Shown here: positions 32,752-45,223 of the stretch, piece after piece
How positions within the stretch are numbered: position 1 is the stretch's first letter
Layout of the letters: each line of letters starts with the position of its first letter
Assembly (NCBI GenBank): GCA_020205615.1
Contig: CM035151.1
Location: 42,218,977-42,282,976 of the forward strand
DNA from: Panax quinquefolius
Taxonomy: Eukaryota; Streptophyta; Magnoliopsida; Apiales; Araliaceae
Direction of reading: 5' to 3'
Length of the DNA stretch: 64,000 nucleotides
Program-made: the position numbers and the translations under genes
Notes under the pieces: generated by a model
Database searches by the model: none
Told to the model about the DNA's origin: nothing
What the model saw: only the letters and a program-made list of their open reading frames with translations

Positions 32752-35354
32752 TATGATTTAATTTTCTCGAAATAATGTTTTTGAATATTATGGTGTGGAT
32801 TTGATATAATGTTATAGTTGTGGGTAGTATTTATAAATTTTACAAAGTATGCAAGTTGTCATATTATATTTGATTGGTCAGAGAATATTTGTTTTATCAG
32901 GGAATATTCGTGCAATGACACAATCATTGGTGGACCCTACAACAGAATTATTGTCTGATTGAGAAAATGACAAAAATATTTTATGAAAATAACGGCGGAA
33001 GTTTTACCGTTAACTGTTGAAACACCTAGTGTTAAAAGTACAGTAATACGCGTGGTTACATAGTAGCACACGGTATTGATTATTGATGCTTACGTGATAA
33101 GTCTCTCAGTTTTGTTTTATTGGTATTATTAATGTAATAAAACAGAATACTTTTATAAAGTTATTCTATAAATAGAATATATTTATATTCTATTATGCAT
33201 AGTGTTGCATAGTATTTTGCATAGTAAAATCTTTTTATATAAAACAGAATATTTTTATAAAGTTATTCTATAAATAGAATATATTATATTTTATTATGCA
33301 TAGTGTGTATATAGTACTGCGCATAGTGTTTTTTGTATAGTAAAATCTTTTTATATACAATAAAATACCTTTATAAAGTTATTTGTTTTATTAGACAATA
33401 ATTAGAATATATTATATTTTATTATGCATAGTGTTTGCATAGTGCCTGCATAGTGTTTGCAATAGCAAAATCTTTTATAAAGTTATTCATTTTATTAGAT
33501 TGAAAATAGAATATATTATATTTTATTTAAAAGATTTTGCTTTAAATATGGACCGTCGGATTAAAGTAAATCAATCTGGACCGTTCATGAGTTAGTTACT
33601 ATGCAGTCCATTTTTTTTCTATAAATAGAAGCTCATTCCTTCATTATTTCTTACGAATTCACTGAAACTCTAGAGAGAGAAACTATAGAGAGAAAGAAGA
33701 AAAGTGTTCTGCTACTTCACTACTTCTATATCTAGTACTCTTCTTCTTAAGGTAGGGAGTATTATTTTTTTTGTATTAATGAAGAGAACTTCTGTTATTC
33801 CATTCTTTATTATTACATTGGAATAACTTTGATACTGCTGGATACCCTATACTTGGTGAAATTCTTACATTATTCCATTCTTTATGATTCATTGGAATAT
33901 CATGTACATGCGTTTCACTTGGGACACGGGTTCCATTATTTATTATTCGCCGGAATATCCTATCTCTATCGTTCTGTGGGACTGGTTCCATTATTTATTA
34001 TTCTCGTAAAAATATCACATGCGAGCGTTTACTTGGGACGACAGTTCCATTATTTATTATACATTTGGGAATAACTCGTCATGCAATCTATCGCACACAT
34101 GGTGAATCCTTCTGTTATTCCATTCTTTATTATAATGTTGGAATAACCTATCTATGTGGATTACCACATGCATGGTGAATGATCCTTTGTATTCATTCCT
34201 TATTAAATTGTGGAAATGATCTGTATATGTGGAATTACTGCATGGCGGGTGAAGATCCATTTGTAGTTTCATATATTCTACTATACTCAGTTGGTTAAAG
34301 TTTTGAATTCTATACTCCATGAAATTAGTGGAATATCCTTGATATTTGCGCTTCATCCAGTATCTTTTCATGGAAATATTCTTCTGAGCATTCTTGAATT
34401 TTACTCTACAAAGCAGTATAATGTTGACATTTTGGACGTTGTTGGTTCCTGGATAAATTAAATCTTGAACTTGTTTTATTGAATTATTATGTCATTGTCA
34501 TCATCCTCATTTTATATTATGTTGAAAGTTATCTGTGGGCTGTAGTGCATAGATGGACTTGGTATGATTATGACCAGGGATTATTTGGTATATTCATTAC
34601 CGTAATATTACAAATGATGTGGAAAAAGTCCTCATTGGCCCGTAGTGCATTGATGCACAGTTTTTGGTATGATTATGGCTATGGATTCTCTTCGGCCAAG
34701 GGTGAAAAGATGAATTGTTTTGTGGCATGATCAGGACCGTTGATGAAAACATGATTATCTTTGGCCCGTAGTGCATGTATAATTGTGGTTGTGATACTAA
34801 AGAATATCCTTGGCCGTAGTGCAGGGGTGATTCGATGATGTGGATTATTTATTAAGCTGAGTCCCGGCGATAAAAGTGATAAAAAAACCTTTTAAATCAT
34901 CGAAGATATTAGATTTTATTCCCTACTTGACTCTTCTAGTGAATGGCTTGTTCCTCTGCAGTTAAACTTGATAGTTATTATATTTTATAAATTTAACACT
35001 GTTGAAGGCTAATGATAAATTATTCTGCATTATCTTAGTCATAATATTTCTTACTGGGCTAGTTGAGCTCACCCTTTCTTTCACTTTTCTCTTCAGGAAA
35101 TGAGAATATAGCTGGGACGAGTCGGGGAACAAAGTGATGGACCAGATGATAGTATTAGTAGTCCTCACTATTTTGTGAAATAGTGTGATAATAATTGTAA
35201 TGAGGACTCCTTTTGAGTTTGTATACTCTCTAGTAGATAATATTTGTATTCAAACTCACAGCTCATGTTGTATATTTAAGTTTGTATTTGAATTCTGTAC
35301 CATGTATTTTCCGACTTAAGATGGGTGATGTATACCTATTTTGGGGGCGTCACA
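32752..35354 (+). repeat. F LTR 1, 5' end damaged
   Basis: This LTR is about 2.6 kb and ends GGGGGCGTCACA. It contains four U3 tandem units (about 33138-33540), TATA box CTATAAATAG at 33619-33628, a CT/GA-rich start region with AGAGAGAGAAA near 33672, an ATTCCATTCTTTATTATT hairpin array (about 33788-34250) and repeated GGCCCGTAGTGCAT words (34525-34830). Short open frames within it are not genes. Confidence 0.92.
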
Positions 35355-35356
35355 GT

Positions 35357-35370
35357 TGGTATCAAAGCTT
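35357..35370 (+). promoter_or_regulatory. Primer-binding site 1 of F (tRNA-Met type)
   Basis: TGGTATCAAAGCTT lies two bases after the LTR, close to the initiator tRNA-Met complement TGGTATCAGAGC used by many plant gypsy elements. The identical site recurs at 40283-40296. Confidence 0.88.
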
Positions 35371-35541
35371 AGGGATATGATCCCTGGCTGAGATGTGAGA
35401 CAAGAACTAGGAGGGGAGAGATGGGGAATTCCTTCGCTAGTATGACCTACCTAAGTTTATTTGGTATTTAATTGGTCGGTAAGAGTATAGGGATAATATG
35501 TGATATGTTATTTAACCCTTGTTTTGTGGCAGTGTTTGGAA

Positions 35542-36040
35542 ATGGCAACTGAAAATGTTCAAAATGGAGTGAATGTGACCGTTGAGACACCTTTAGTCAC
35601 TAATCAGGTTAATCCGGTGTCAGACAAAGAACAAATTAGAGATATCTACGTGGTGAATGAAGAACTAATAGTTGCACTCGAGCTATTTGCAGAGGTAGCA
35701 GCTGAAGAAGTGGAAGAAGAGGAGAATTGGTTAGAAGAATTTTATGATCAAAATTTAGCATTACAAAATCGTGTTCATGAGTTAGAAAAGCAGGCTGAAG
35801 AACGGAAGGCGGTCGTGGAGAAAAAGAGATGCAACCATTCAAAATTGTGTTACCCGATGTGGGATACTTGAACAGAAGCACTCTTTGGCAGAGTATAAGA
35901 TATTAGAGCTGGAATCTGAGAATGCTATGATCAAAGTTCTGATGAAAGCAAAAACAATTGAACGAATGAGAATAGATGATGCGTGGGTAAAAGTCGCACT
36001 ACGCGTAGATATTATAGAAAAAGACGTCTGATCCAATAAA
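35542..36040 (+). pseudogene. F internal 1: coiled-coil leader ORF
   Basis: The ORF starts at 35542 (MATENVQNGVNVTVETPLV). It is acidic (AAEEVEEEENWLEE) and then strongly heptad-like (NLALQNRVHELEKQAEERK). A frameshift at about 35825 ends it as called, and the coiled coil continues in another frame (EQKHSLAEYKILELE, AMIKVL). It lacks the usual retrotransposon gag domain and any zinc knuckle, so it is either a divergent gag N-terminus or a separate leader protein. Its position right after the primer site resembles the 46716-47266 ORF of element C. Confidence 0.6.
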
Positions 36041-36251
36041 GCTAAAATAGATGAAATGGATTTTTCTTTTTGGACAACAATTGGAAGAATCCAACATCGA
36101 ATTCGGAATTAACCTGTGCATAGCGGTCAACCCCAATTCGATATGGATTGGAGAACAATGATTCAAATCATGGATCAAGAATGGGACGAAGCACTTAAGG
36201 GTGGAATGTACCCTATAGCAAAGTTAAATCCGGTAGTTTAAGTGAGAGAGT

Positions 36252-36740
36252 TTGTCGAGAAACCCGAACGAAGTTATTACGGGTAAGTTAATTATAAACT
36301 TGCGAAGTCTATACTTTATTCGATACCAATTCTACCACTCTTTTATTTCATCTAGTTGTGTTCAATGTTTTAATTTGACTCCGGAGAAGTTAGATTTTGA
36401 TTTATCTATTGAAACTCAGTTGGGAGAAACCTTCGTTACGTCTACTATTTATAAATCTTGTTTAATTCAAATTGTCACTTTCATGTTACCTGTCAATCTT
36501 ATCTCTTTGAAAATACTTGCCTTTGATGCGATTTTAGGAATCGATTGGTTAACTACTCATCATTCTTTTCGTAAGGTTGTTAGCGTTCATATTCTTAACC
36601 AACTTGTTATGCGAATTCAAGAAACCAAACCACTAAAGTCAATCATTGTCATATCAAGCCATATGTAAAGAGCCCCGGTCCTTTCGTTGTTGACTTCCTT
36701 GAGTGGAATGCAACGAAGCCAGACTTTCTGTAGGCGACGT
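36252..36740 (+). pseudogene. pol: F internal 1: retropepsin remnant
   Basis: The words HSFISSSCVQCFNLTPEKLD, ETQLGETFVTSTIYKSCLI and AILGIDWLTTHHSF match chromovirus protease and the following linker. The catalytic Asp-Ser/Thr-Gly box cannot be read: the frame there shows RYQFYHSFIS. It ends at 36668, and the reading continues in another frame to FVVDFLEWNA (about 36680-36710). It is not functional. Confidence 0.7.
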
Positions 36741-36980
36741 CGTGAATGACGATGGCAAGTTGATAGGTATCAATGTGACGTACTATCCAAGTCTTTGATG
36801 AGGGTCACAACTTTGAATGATATTTCTATTGTTAATAAATTTCCTAACGTATTCTTGAAGTCTTCTTAGCCTACCCCTAGAGCGTGAAATCGAATTTTGT
36901 ATTGACCACAGTACAAAACCCATTTCTAAAACCATTAAATATTTCTTCAACTAAAGCGAACGTAACATGCGCCAAAGACG

Positions 36981-37640
36981 TTGGCTCGAGCTATTGAAGA
37001 TTACGATCGTATCATTCAATTACATCATGGGAAAGCGAACGTGGTAGCTGACGCGTTGAGTAGAACATCGTATGCGTTTACGAGTGCGATGTTGTTAACA
37101 CAAAGGCCCATTTCGTACGACTTACAAATGATGAAGATAGAGTTAAAGACTCTAGGAACCCAAGTGAAGATAATGGATATACGAGTAGAATCGACTTTAA
37201 TCGATAAAGTTAAAGCCGCTCAAGCTACATACTCAGAGCTGATGAATGTGAAGAAGAAGATTCAAGAGGACGTTATTCTAGAAGCAAGAATCGACGAAGA
37301 GAGGAAATATCAACCCTCGATTTAATTGGCCCATTTGAAATCCTCGATGAAGTAGGAATTGTGGCCTATAGACTTATTTTACCGCCAAGTATGTTGCGTG
37401 TTCAGAATGTTTTTTTACGTATCGATGTTACGTAAATATGTGGACGACCGAACCACATTATTAATTTAGAACTGGACGAGATAGCAGAAGATTTAACATA
37501 TGAGGAGATACGTGTTAAAATCTTGGATAAGAAGAATCGTATTCAACACTCAAAGGTTATACCTCAAGAGTTAGAATCTGAAATGAAGTCAAGGTATCCT
37601 CACCTCTTCGGCATACCAGGTACGTACGTAAATTTCGAGG
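36981..37640 (+). pseudogene. pol: F internal 1: RNase H end joined to chromodomain-like tail
   Basis: The 114-aa open frame 36981-37325 starts inside RNase H (EDYDRIIQLHHGKANVVADA, DALSR) and runs into an integrase-linker-like segment. From about 37325, GPFEILDEVGIVAYRL and PSMLRVQN, then EDLTYEEIRVKILDKKN and SRYPHLFGIPG, represent the integrase C-terminus and chromodomain region of a Tekay-like chromovirus. RT, most of RNase H and the integrase core are missing: RT N-terminal words (NKFPNVF, about 36830) are followed within about 150 bp by the RNase H end. Within the chromodomain the segment between KVIP and ELESEM is also shortened. Confidence 0.72.
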
Positions 37641-37652
37641 GCGAAATTTCAT

Positions 37653-37664
37653 AAGGAGGGGAGA
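37653..37664 (+). promoter_or_regulatory. Polypurine tract of F (copy 1)
   Basis: AAGGAGGGGAGA lies directly before LTR 2. The same tract is at 42465-42476 before LTR 3. Confidence 0.88.
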
Positions 37665-37665
37665 T

Positions 37666-40280
37666 TGTGAGACCCCAGTTTTTATGAATAAAGATTTAAT
37701 TTTCTCGAAATAATTTTTTTGAATATTATGGTGTGGATTTAATATAATATTATAGTTGTGGGTTGTATTTATAAATTTTGCAAAGTATGCAAGTTGTGAT
37801 ATTATATTCCATTGGTCGGGGAATATTTGTTTTATCAGGGAATATTCGTCCAACGTCACAATCATTGGTGGACCCCACAACGGAATTATTGTCTGATTGA
37901 GAAAATGACAAAAATATTTATTGAAAATAATGGCGGAAGTTTAACCGTTAACTGTTGAAACACCCGGTGTTAAAAGGACAGTAATATGCGTGGTTGCATA
38001 GTAGCACACGGTATTGATTATTGATGCTTACGTGATAAGGCACTCAGTTTTGTTTTATTGGTATTATTAATGTAATAAAAAAATACTTTTATAAAGTTAT
38101 TCTATAAATAGAATATATTATATTCTATTATGCATAGTGTTGCATAGTGTCTGCATAGTGTTTTGCATAGTAAAATCTTTTTATATAAAACTGAATACTT
38201 TTATAAAGTTATTCTATAAATAGAATATATTATATTTTATAATACTTAGTGTTGCATAGTACTGCATAGTATTTTTGCATAGTAAAATCTTTTTTATATA
38301 AAACAAAATACTTTTATAAAGTTATTTATTTTATTAGACAATAATTAGAATATATTATATTTTATTATGCATGGTGTTTACATAAGTATCCGTGATAGTA
38401 AAATCTTTTATAAAGTTATTCGTTTTATTAGATTATAAATAGAATATATTATATTTTATTTAAAATATTTTGCTTTAAATATGGACCGTCAGATTAAAGT
38501 CAATCAATCTGGACCGTTCATGAGTTTGTTACTATGCAGTCCATTTTTTTCTATAAATAGAAGCTCATTCCTTCATTATTTCTTACGAATTCACTGAAAC
38601 TCTAGAAAGAAAAACTATAGAGAGAAAGAAGAAAAGTATTCTGCTACTTCACTACTTCTATATCCAGTACTTTTCTTCTTAAGGTAGGGAGTATTCTTTT
38701 ATTCATGAAGAGAACTTCTATTATTCCATTCTTTATTATTTTGTTGAAATAACCTGTATACGCGGGATAACCTATACTTGGTGAAATTCTTCTGTTATTC
38801 CATTCTTTATGATTACATTGGAATATCGCATGCACGTTTCACGCCGACCGATTCCATTTTTTATTATTACGCCGGAATATCTCGCTTCATGCGTTCTTGG
38901 GACGGACGGGTTCCATTATTTATTATTTTGTCTAATATCACGTCGAAAGCGTTTACTGTGGGACACGGTTCCATTATTTATTATTACATTGGGAATAAAC
39001 ACATCATGCAATCTATCGCACACATGGTGAATCCTTCTGTTATTCCATACTTTATTATTCTATTAGAATAACTTGTCTATGTGGATTACCACATCCATGG
39101 TGAATGATCCTTTGTATTCATTCCTTATTAAATTGTGGAAATGATATGTATACGTGGAATTACCGCATGGCGGGTGAACATCCATTTGCAGTTTCATATA
39201 TTCTATTATACTCAGTTGGTTAAAGTTTTGACTTCTATATTCCATGAAATTAGTGGAATATCCTTGATATTTGCGCTTCATCCAGTATCTTTTCATGGAA
39301 ATATTCTTTTGAGCATTCTTGAATTTTACTCTACAAAGCAGTATAATGTTGACAATTTGAACGTTGTTGGTTCCTGGATAAATTAATTCTTGAACTTGTT
39401 TTATTGAATAATTATGTCATTGTCATCATACTCATGTTTATATTATGTTGAAAGTCATCTGTGGCCTGTAATGCATAGATGGACTTGGTATGATTATGAC
39501 CAAGAATTATTCGGTATAATCATGACCGTAATGTTACAAATGATGTGGAAAACGTCCTCATTGGCCCGTAGTGCATTGATGGACAGTTTTTGGTATGATT
39601 ATGGCTATGGATTCTCTTCGGCCTAGGGTGCAAAGATGAATTGTTTTATGGCATGATCAGGACCGTTGATGAAAACATGATTATCTTTGGCCCGTAGTGC
39701 ATGGATAATTGTGGTCATGATACTAAAGAATATCCTTGGCCGTAGTGCAGGGGTGATTCGATGATGTGGATTATTTATTAAGCTGAGTCCCAGCGATAAA
39801 AGTGATAAAAAAACCTTTTAAATCATAGAAGATAGTAGATTTTATTCCCTACTTGACTCTTCTAATGGATTGCTTGTTTCGCTGCAGTTAAACTTGATAG
39901 TTATTATATTTTATAAGTTTAACACTGTTTAAGGCTAACGATAAATTATTCTGCATTATCTTACTCATAATATTTATTACTGGGCTAGTTGAGCTCACCC
40001 TTTCTTTCACTGTTCTCTTCAGGAAATGAGAATATAGTTGGGACGAGTCGGGGAACGAAGTGATGGACCAGATGATAGTATTAGTAGTCCTCACTATTTT
40101 GTGAAATGGTGTGATAATAATTGTAATAAGGACTCCTTTTGAGTTTGTATACTCTCTAGTAGACAATATTTATATTCAAACTCACAGCTAATGTTGTATA
40201 TTTAAGTTTGTATTTAAATTCTGTACCATGTATTTGGCGACTCAAGATGGGTGATGTGTACATATTTTGGGGGCGTCACA
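37666..40280 (+). repeat. F LTR 2 (shared middle LTR)
   Basis: The complete 2615-bp LTR runs TGTGAGACCCC ... GGGGGCGTCACA. A polypurine tract precedes it and a primer site follows, so it serves both internal regions. TATA box at 38551-38560. Confidence 0.94.
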
Positions 40281-42477
40281 GTTGGTATCAAAGCTTAGGG
40301 ATATGATCCCTGGCTGAGATGTGAGACAAGAACTAGGAGGGGAGAGATGGGGAATTCCTTCGCTAGTATGACCTACCTAAGTTTATTTGGTATTTAATTG
40401 GTCGGTCAGAGTATATGGATAATATATGATATGTTATTTAACCCTTGTTTTATGGTAGTGTTTCGAAATGGCAGCTGAAAATGTTCACAATGGAGTGAAT
40501 GTGACTGTTGAGACACCTTTAGTAACTAATCAGGTTAATGCGGTGTCAGACGAAGAACAAATTAGAGATATCTACGTGGTGAATGAAGAACTAATAGTTG
40601 CACCAGACTAGTTGCAGAGGTAGCAGCTGAGAGTGAGGAAGAAGAGGAACCTAAGGAGAATTGGTTAGAAGATTTTTATGATCAAAATTTAGCATTACAA
40701 AATCGTGTTCATGAGTTAGAAGAGCAGGCTGAAAAACAGCAGGCGGTCGTGGAGCAAAGAGATGCAACCATTCAAAATTGTGTTACCCGATGTGCGATGC
40801 TTGAGCAGAAGCACTCTTTGGCAGAATATAAGATATTGGAGCTAGAATTTGAGAATGCTATGATCAAAGTTCTGATGCATGCAGAAACAACTGAACGAAT
40901 GAGAATAGATGATGCGTGGGTAAAAGCCGCACGACAGCGTAGATATTGTAGAACAAGACGTCCGATCCAATAAAGCCAAAATAGATGAAATGGATTTTTC
41001 TATTTGGACAACAATTGGGAGAATACAACATCGAATTCGGAATTACCCTGTGCATAGCGGTCAATCCCAATTCGATATGGATTGAGAATAATGATTCAAA
41101 TCATGGATCAGGAATGGGACGAAGCACTTAAGGGTGGAATGTACCCTATAGCAAAGTCAAATCCGGTAGTTTAAATGAGAGCGTTTGTCGAGAATCCCGA
41201 ACGAAGTTATTACGGGTAAGTTAATTATAAACTTGCGAAGTCTATACTTTATTCAATACCAGTTCTACCACTCTTTTATTTCATCTAGTTGTGTTCAATG
41301 TTTAAATTTAACTCCAGAGAAGTTAGATTTTGATTTATCTGTTGAAACTCAGTTGGGAGAAACCTTCGTTACGTCCACTATTTATAAATCTTGTTTAATT
41401 TAAATTGTCACTTTCACGTTACCTGTCAATCTTATCTCTTTGAAAATACTTGCCTTTATTGCGATTTTAGGAATCGATTGGTTAACTACTCATCATTCTT
41501 TTCGTAAGGTTGTTAGCGTTCATATTCTTAACCAACCTGTTATGCGAATTCAAGCAACCAAACCACTAAAGTCATCATTGTCATATCAAGCCATAAGTAA
41601 AGAGCCCCGGTTCTTTCGTTGTTGACTTCCTTGAGTGGAATGCACCGAAGCCAGACTTTCTGTATTCTTGAAGTCTTCTTAGCCTACCCCTATAGCGTGA
41701 AATCAAATTTTTTATTGACCCCGGTACAAAACCCATTTCTAAAACCGTTAAATATTTCTTCAACTAAAGCGAACGTAACATGAGCCAAAGACGTTGGCTC
41801 GAGCTGTTAAAGATTACGATCGTACCATTCAATAACATCGTGGGAAAGCGAACGTGGTAGCTGACGCGTTGAGTAGGAGATCATATACGTTTACGAGTGC
41901 GATGTTGTTAACACAAAGTCCCATTTCGTACAACTTATAAATGATGAAGATAGAGTTAAAGACTCTAGGAACCCAAGTGAAGATAACGAATATACGAGTA
42001 AAATCGACTTTAATCGATAAAGTTAAAGCCGCTCAAGCTACATACTCAAAGCTGATGAATGTGAAGAAGAAGGTTCAAGAGGCGTTATTCTAGAAGCAAG
42101 AATCGACGAAGAGAGGAAATCTCAACCCTCGATTTAATTGGCCCATTTGAAATCCTCGATGAAGTAGGAACTGTGGCCTATAGACTTGTTTTACTGCCAA
42201 GTATGTTGCGTGTTCAGAACATTTTTTTTACGTATCGATGTTTGTAAATATATGGATGACCGAACCACATTATTAATTTAGAACTGGACGAGATAGTAGA
42301 AGATTTAACGTATGAGGAGATACGTCTTAAAATCTTGGATAAGAAGAATCATATTCAACCCTCAAAGATTATACCTCAAGAGTTAGAATCTAAAATGAAG
42401 TCAAGGTATCCTCACCTCTTCGGCATACCAGGTACGTACATAAATTTCGAGGGCAAAATTTCATAAGGAGGGGAGAT
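40281..42477 (+). pseudogene. F internal 2: second copy of the deleted gag-pol region
   Basis: This is collinear with 35355-37665. The leader ORF starts at 40468 (MAAENVHNGVNV) and is stopped early (VAPD-stop near 40608). The coiled coil resumes at 40749-40973 (EQKHSLAEYKILELE). Protease words are at 41185-41403 and 41440-41625 (AILGIDWLTTHHSF). RNase H end words are at about 41800-41880. A chromodomain-like tail runs to about 42420. Relative to copy 1 it lacks a further segment of roughly 170 bp between the protease linker and the RT remnant (junction near 41663). No intact protein is encoded. Confidence 0.75.
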
Positions 42478-45054
42478 TGCGAGACCCCAGATTTTATGAA
42501 TAAAGATTTAATTTTCTAGAAATAATTTTTTTGAATATTATGGTGTGGATTTGATATAATGTTATAGTCGTGGGTAGTATTTATAAATTTTGCAAAGTAT
42601 ACAAGTTGTCATATTATATTCGATTGGTGGGGAATATTTGTTTTATCAGAAATATTAGGTAAGCAGCACAATCATTTGGTGGACCTAGCGGAATAAATTA
42701 TATTTCGATTGAGAAAAACGACAAAAATATTTTATAAAAATAACGGCGGAAGTTTTACCATTAACTGTTGAAACACCCGGTGTTAAAAGGACAGTAATAC
42801 GTGTGGTTGCATAGTAGCACACATTATTGATTATTGATGCTTACGTGATAAGTCACTCAGTTTTATTTTATTGGTATTATTAATGTAATAAAACAGAATA
42901 CTTTTATAAAGTTATTCTATAAATAGAATATATTATATTCTATTATTCATAGTGTTGCATAGTGTCTGCATAGTATTTTGCATAGTAAAATCTTTTTATA
43001 TAAAAGCAGAATACTTTTATAAAGTTATTCTATAAATAGAATATATTATATTTTATTATGCATAGTGTTGTATAGTGTACTGCATAATGTTTTGCATAGT
43101 AAAATCTTTTTATATAAAACAAAATACTTTTATAAAGTTATTTGTTTTATTAGACAATAATTAGAATATATTATATTTTATTATGCATGGTGTTTACATA
43201 GTGCCTGTATAGTGTTTGCATATTAAAATCTTTTATAAAGTTATTCATTTTATTAGATTATAAATAGAATATATTATATTTTATTTAAAAAATTTTGCTT
43301 TAAATATGGACCGTCAGATTAAAGTAAATCAATCTGGACCGTTCATGAGTTAGTTACTATGCAGTCCATTTTTTCTATAAATAGAAGCTCATTCCTTCAT
43401 TATTTCTTACGAATTCACTGAAACTCTAGAGAGAGAAACAATAGAGAGAAAGAAGAAAAGTGTTCTGCTACTTCACTACTTCTATATCTAGTACTATTCT
43501 TCTTAAGGTAGGGAGTATTATTTTTTTTGTATTCATGAAGAGAACTTCTGTTATTCCATTCTTTATTATTCTGTTGGAATAACCTGTATATGCGGGATAC
43601 CCTATACTTGGGGAAATTCTTCTGTTATTCCATTAGTTATGATTACGTTGAATATCACATTCGCATGCGTTTCACGTCGGATTCGGTTTCATTATTTATT
43701 ATTCTCGTTGAATATCCTATCTCGGCGTTCTGTGGGACCTGGTTCCATTATTTATTATTCTGTTGGGAATAACCTGTCTATGCAATCTATCGCACACATG
43801 GTGAATCCTTCTGTTATTCCATTCTTTATTATTCTATTGGAATAACCTGTCTATGTGGATTACCACATGCATGGTGAATGATCCTTTGTATTCATTCGTT
43901 ATTAAATTGTGGAAATGATCTGTATACGTGGAATTACCGCATGGCGGGTGAAGATCCATTTGAAGTTTCATATATTCTATTATACTCAGTTGGTTAAAGT
44001 TTTGACTTCTACACTCCATGAAATTAGTGGAATATCCTTGATATTTTCGCTTCATCCAGTATCTTTTAAAGTAAATATTCTTCTGAGCATTCTTGAATTT
44101 AACTCTACAAATCAGTATAATATTAACAATTTGGACGTTGTTGGTTCCTGGATAAATTAATTCTTGAACTTGTTTTATTGAATTATTATGTCATTATCAT
44201 CATCCTCATGTTTATATTATGTTGAAAGTCATCTGTGGCCGGTAGTGCATAGATGGACTTGGTATGATTATGACCAGGAATTATTCGGTATAATCATGAC
44301 CGTAATGTTACAAATGATGTGGAAAAAGTCTTCATTGGTCGTAGTGCCTTTGATTGACAGTTTTTGGTATGATTATGGCTATGGATTCTCTTCGGCTAAG
44401 GGTGCAAAGATGAATTATTTTATGGCATGATCAGGACCGTTGATGAAAACATGATTATCTTTGGCCCGTAGTGAATGGATAATTTTGGTCGTGATACTAA
44501 AGAATATCCTTGGGAGTAGTGCAGGGGTGATTTGATGATGTGGATTATTTATTAAGCTGAGTCCCATCGATAAAAGTGATAAAAAACCTTTTAAATCATA
44601 AAAGATAGTAGATTTTATTCCCTACTTGACTCTTCTAATGGATTGGTTGGTTCATTGCAGCTTAAACTTGATAGTTATTATATTTTATACGTTTAACACT
44701 ATTGAAGGCTAACGATAAATTATTCTGCATTATCTTAGTCATAATATTTCTTACTGGGCTAGTTGAGCTCACCCTTTCTTTCTTTGTTTCTCTTGAAATG
44801 AGAATATATATTTGGGACGAGTCGGGGAACGAAGTGATGGACCAGATGATAGTATTAGTAGTCCTCACTATTCTGTGAAATAGTGTGATAATAATTGTAA
44901 TGAGGACTCGTTTTGAGTTTGTATACTCTCTGGTAGACAATATTTGTATTCAAATTCACAACACATGTTGTATATTTAAGTTTGTATTCGAATTTTGTAC
45001 CATGTATTTGTTGACTCAAGATGGGTAATGTATACGTATTTTGGGGGCGTCACA
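42478..45054 (+). repeat. F LTR 3
   Basis: The 2577-bp LTR runs TGCGAGACCCC ... GGGGGCGTCACA, followed by TSD TAGCA (45055-45059). TATA box at 43375-43384. It has the same U3 tandem units and hairpin array as LTRs 1 and 2. Confidence 0.94.
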
Positions 45055-45223
45055 TAGCATACACAATCATTGCAAGTAGATCTCGACCATAATTTGATCG
45101 AACTGATCTTTAAATATTCACATAAAGCTTGTCTTTCTGATTAAATGGAAATTTAATTTCTAAAGGAACTTAAATTTCTCCTTCAAAATTTATTTATAAA
45201 ATAATTTACTATATATATGAAAA

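Larger units (their letters stand above)
32752..45054 (+). mobile_element. Tandem three-LTR chromovirus F (LTR-int-LTR-int-LTR), TSD TAGCA
   Basis: Three direct LTRs (32752-35354, 37666-40280, 42478-45054) enclose two internal regions (35355-37665 and 40281-42477). Each internal region has a tRNA-Met-like primer site at its left and an AAGGAGGGGAGA polypurine tract at its right. TAGCA lies at 32747-32751 and 45055-45059, so the whole array behaves as one insertion into the internal region of C. Both internal regions lack RT, most of RNase H and integrase at the same places, so the family was already non-autonomous. The first LTR has lost about 24 bp of its start (TGTGAGACCCC is gone). Confidence 0.92.

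Noticed and set aside
33138..34250. CRISPR-like array of repeats
   Set aside because: The repeats are degenerate tandem units of an LTR in plant DNA with no uniform repeat and spacer pattern and no cas genes.
34057..34730. Open frames of 83-104 aa, repeated near 39063-39626 and 43834-44430
   Set aside because: They lie within the F LTR repeat arrays. They recur because the LTR recurs three times, and they change length between copies.
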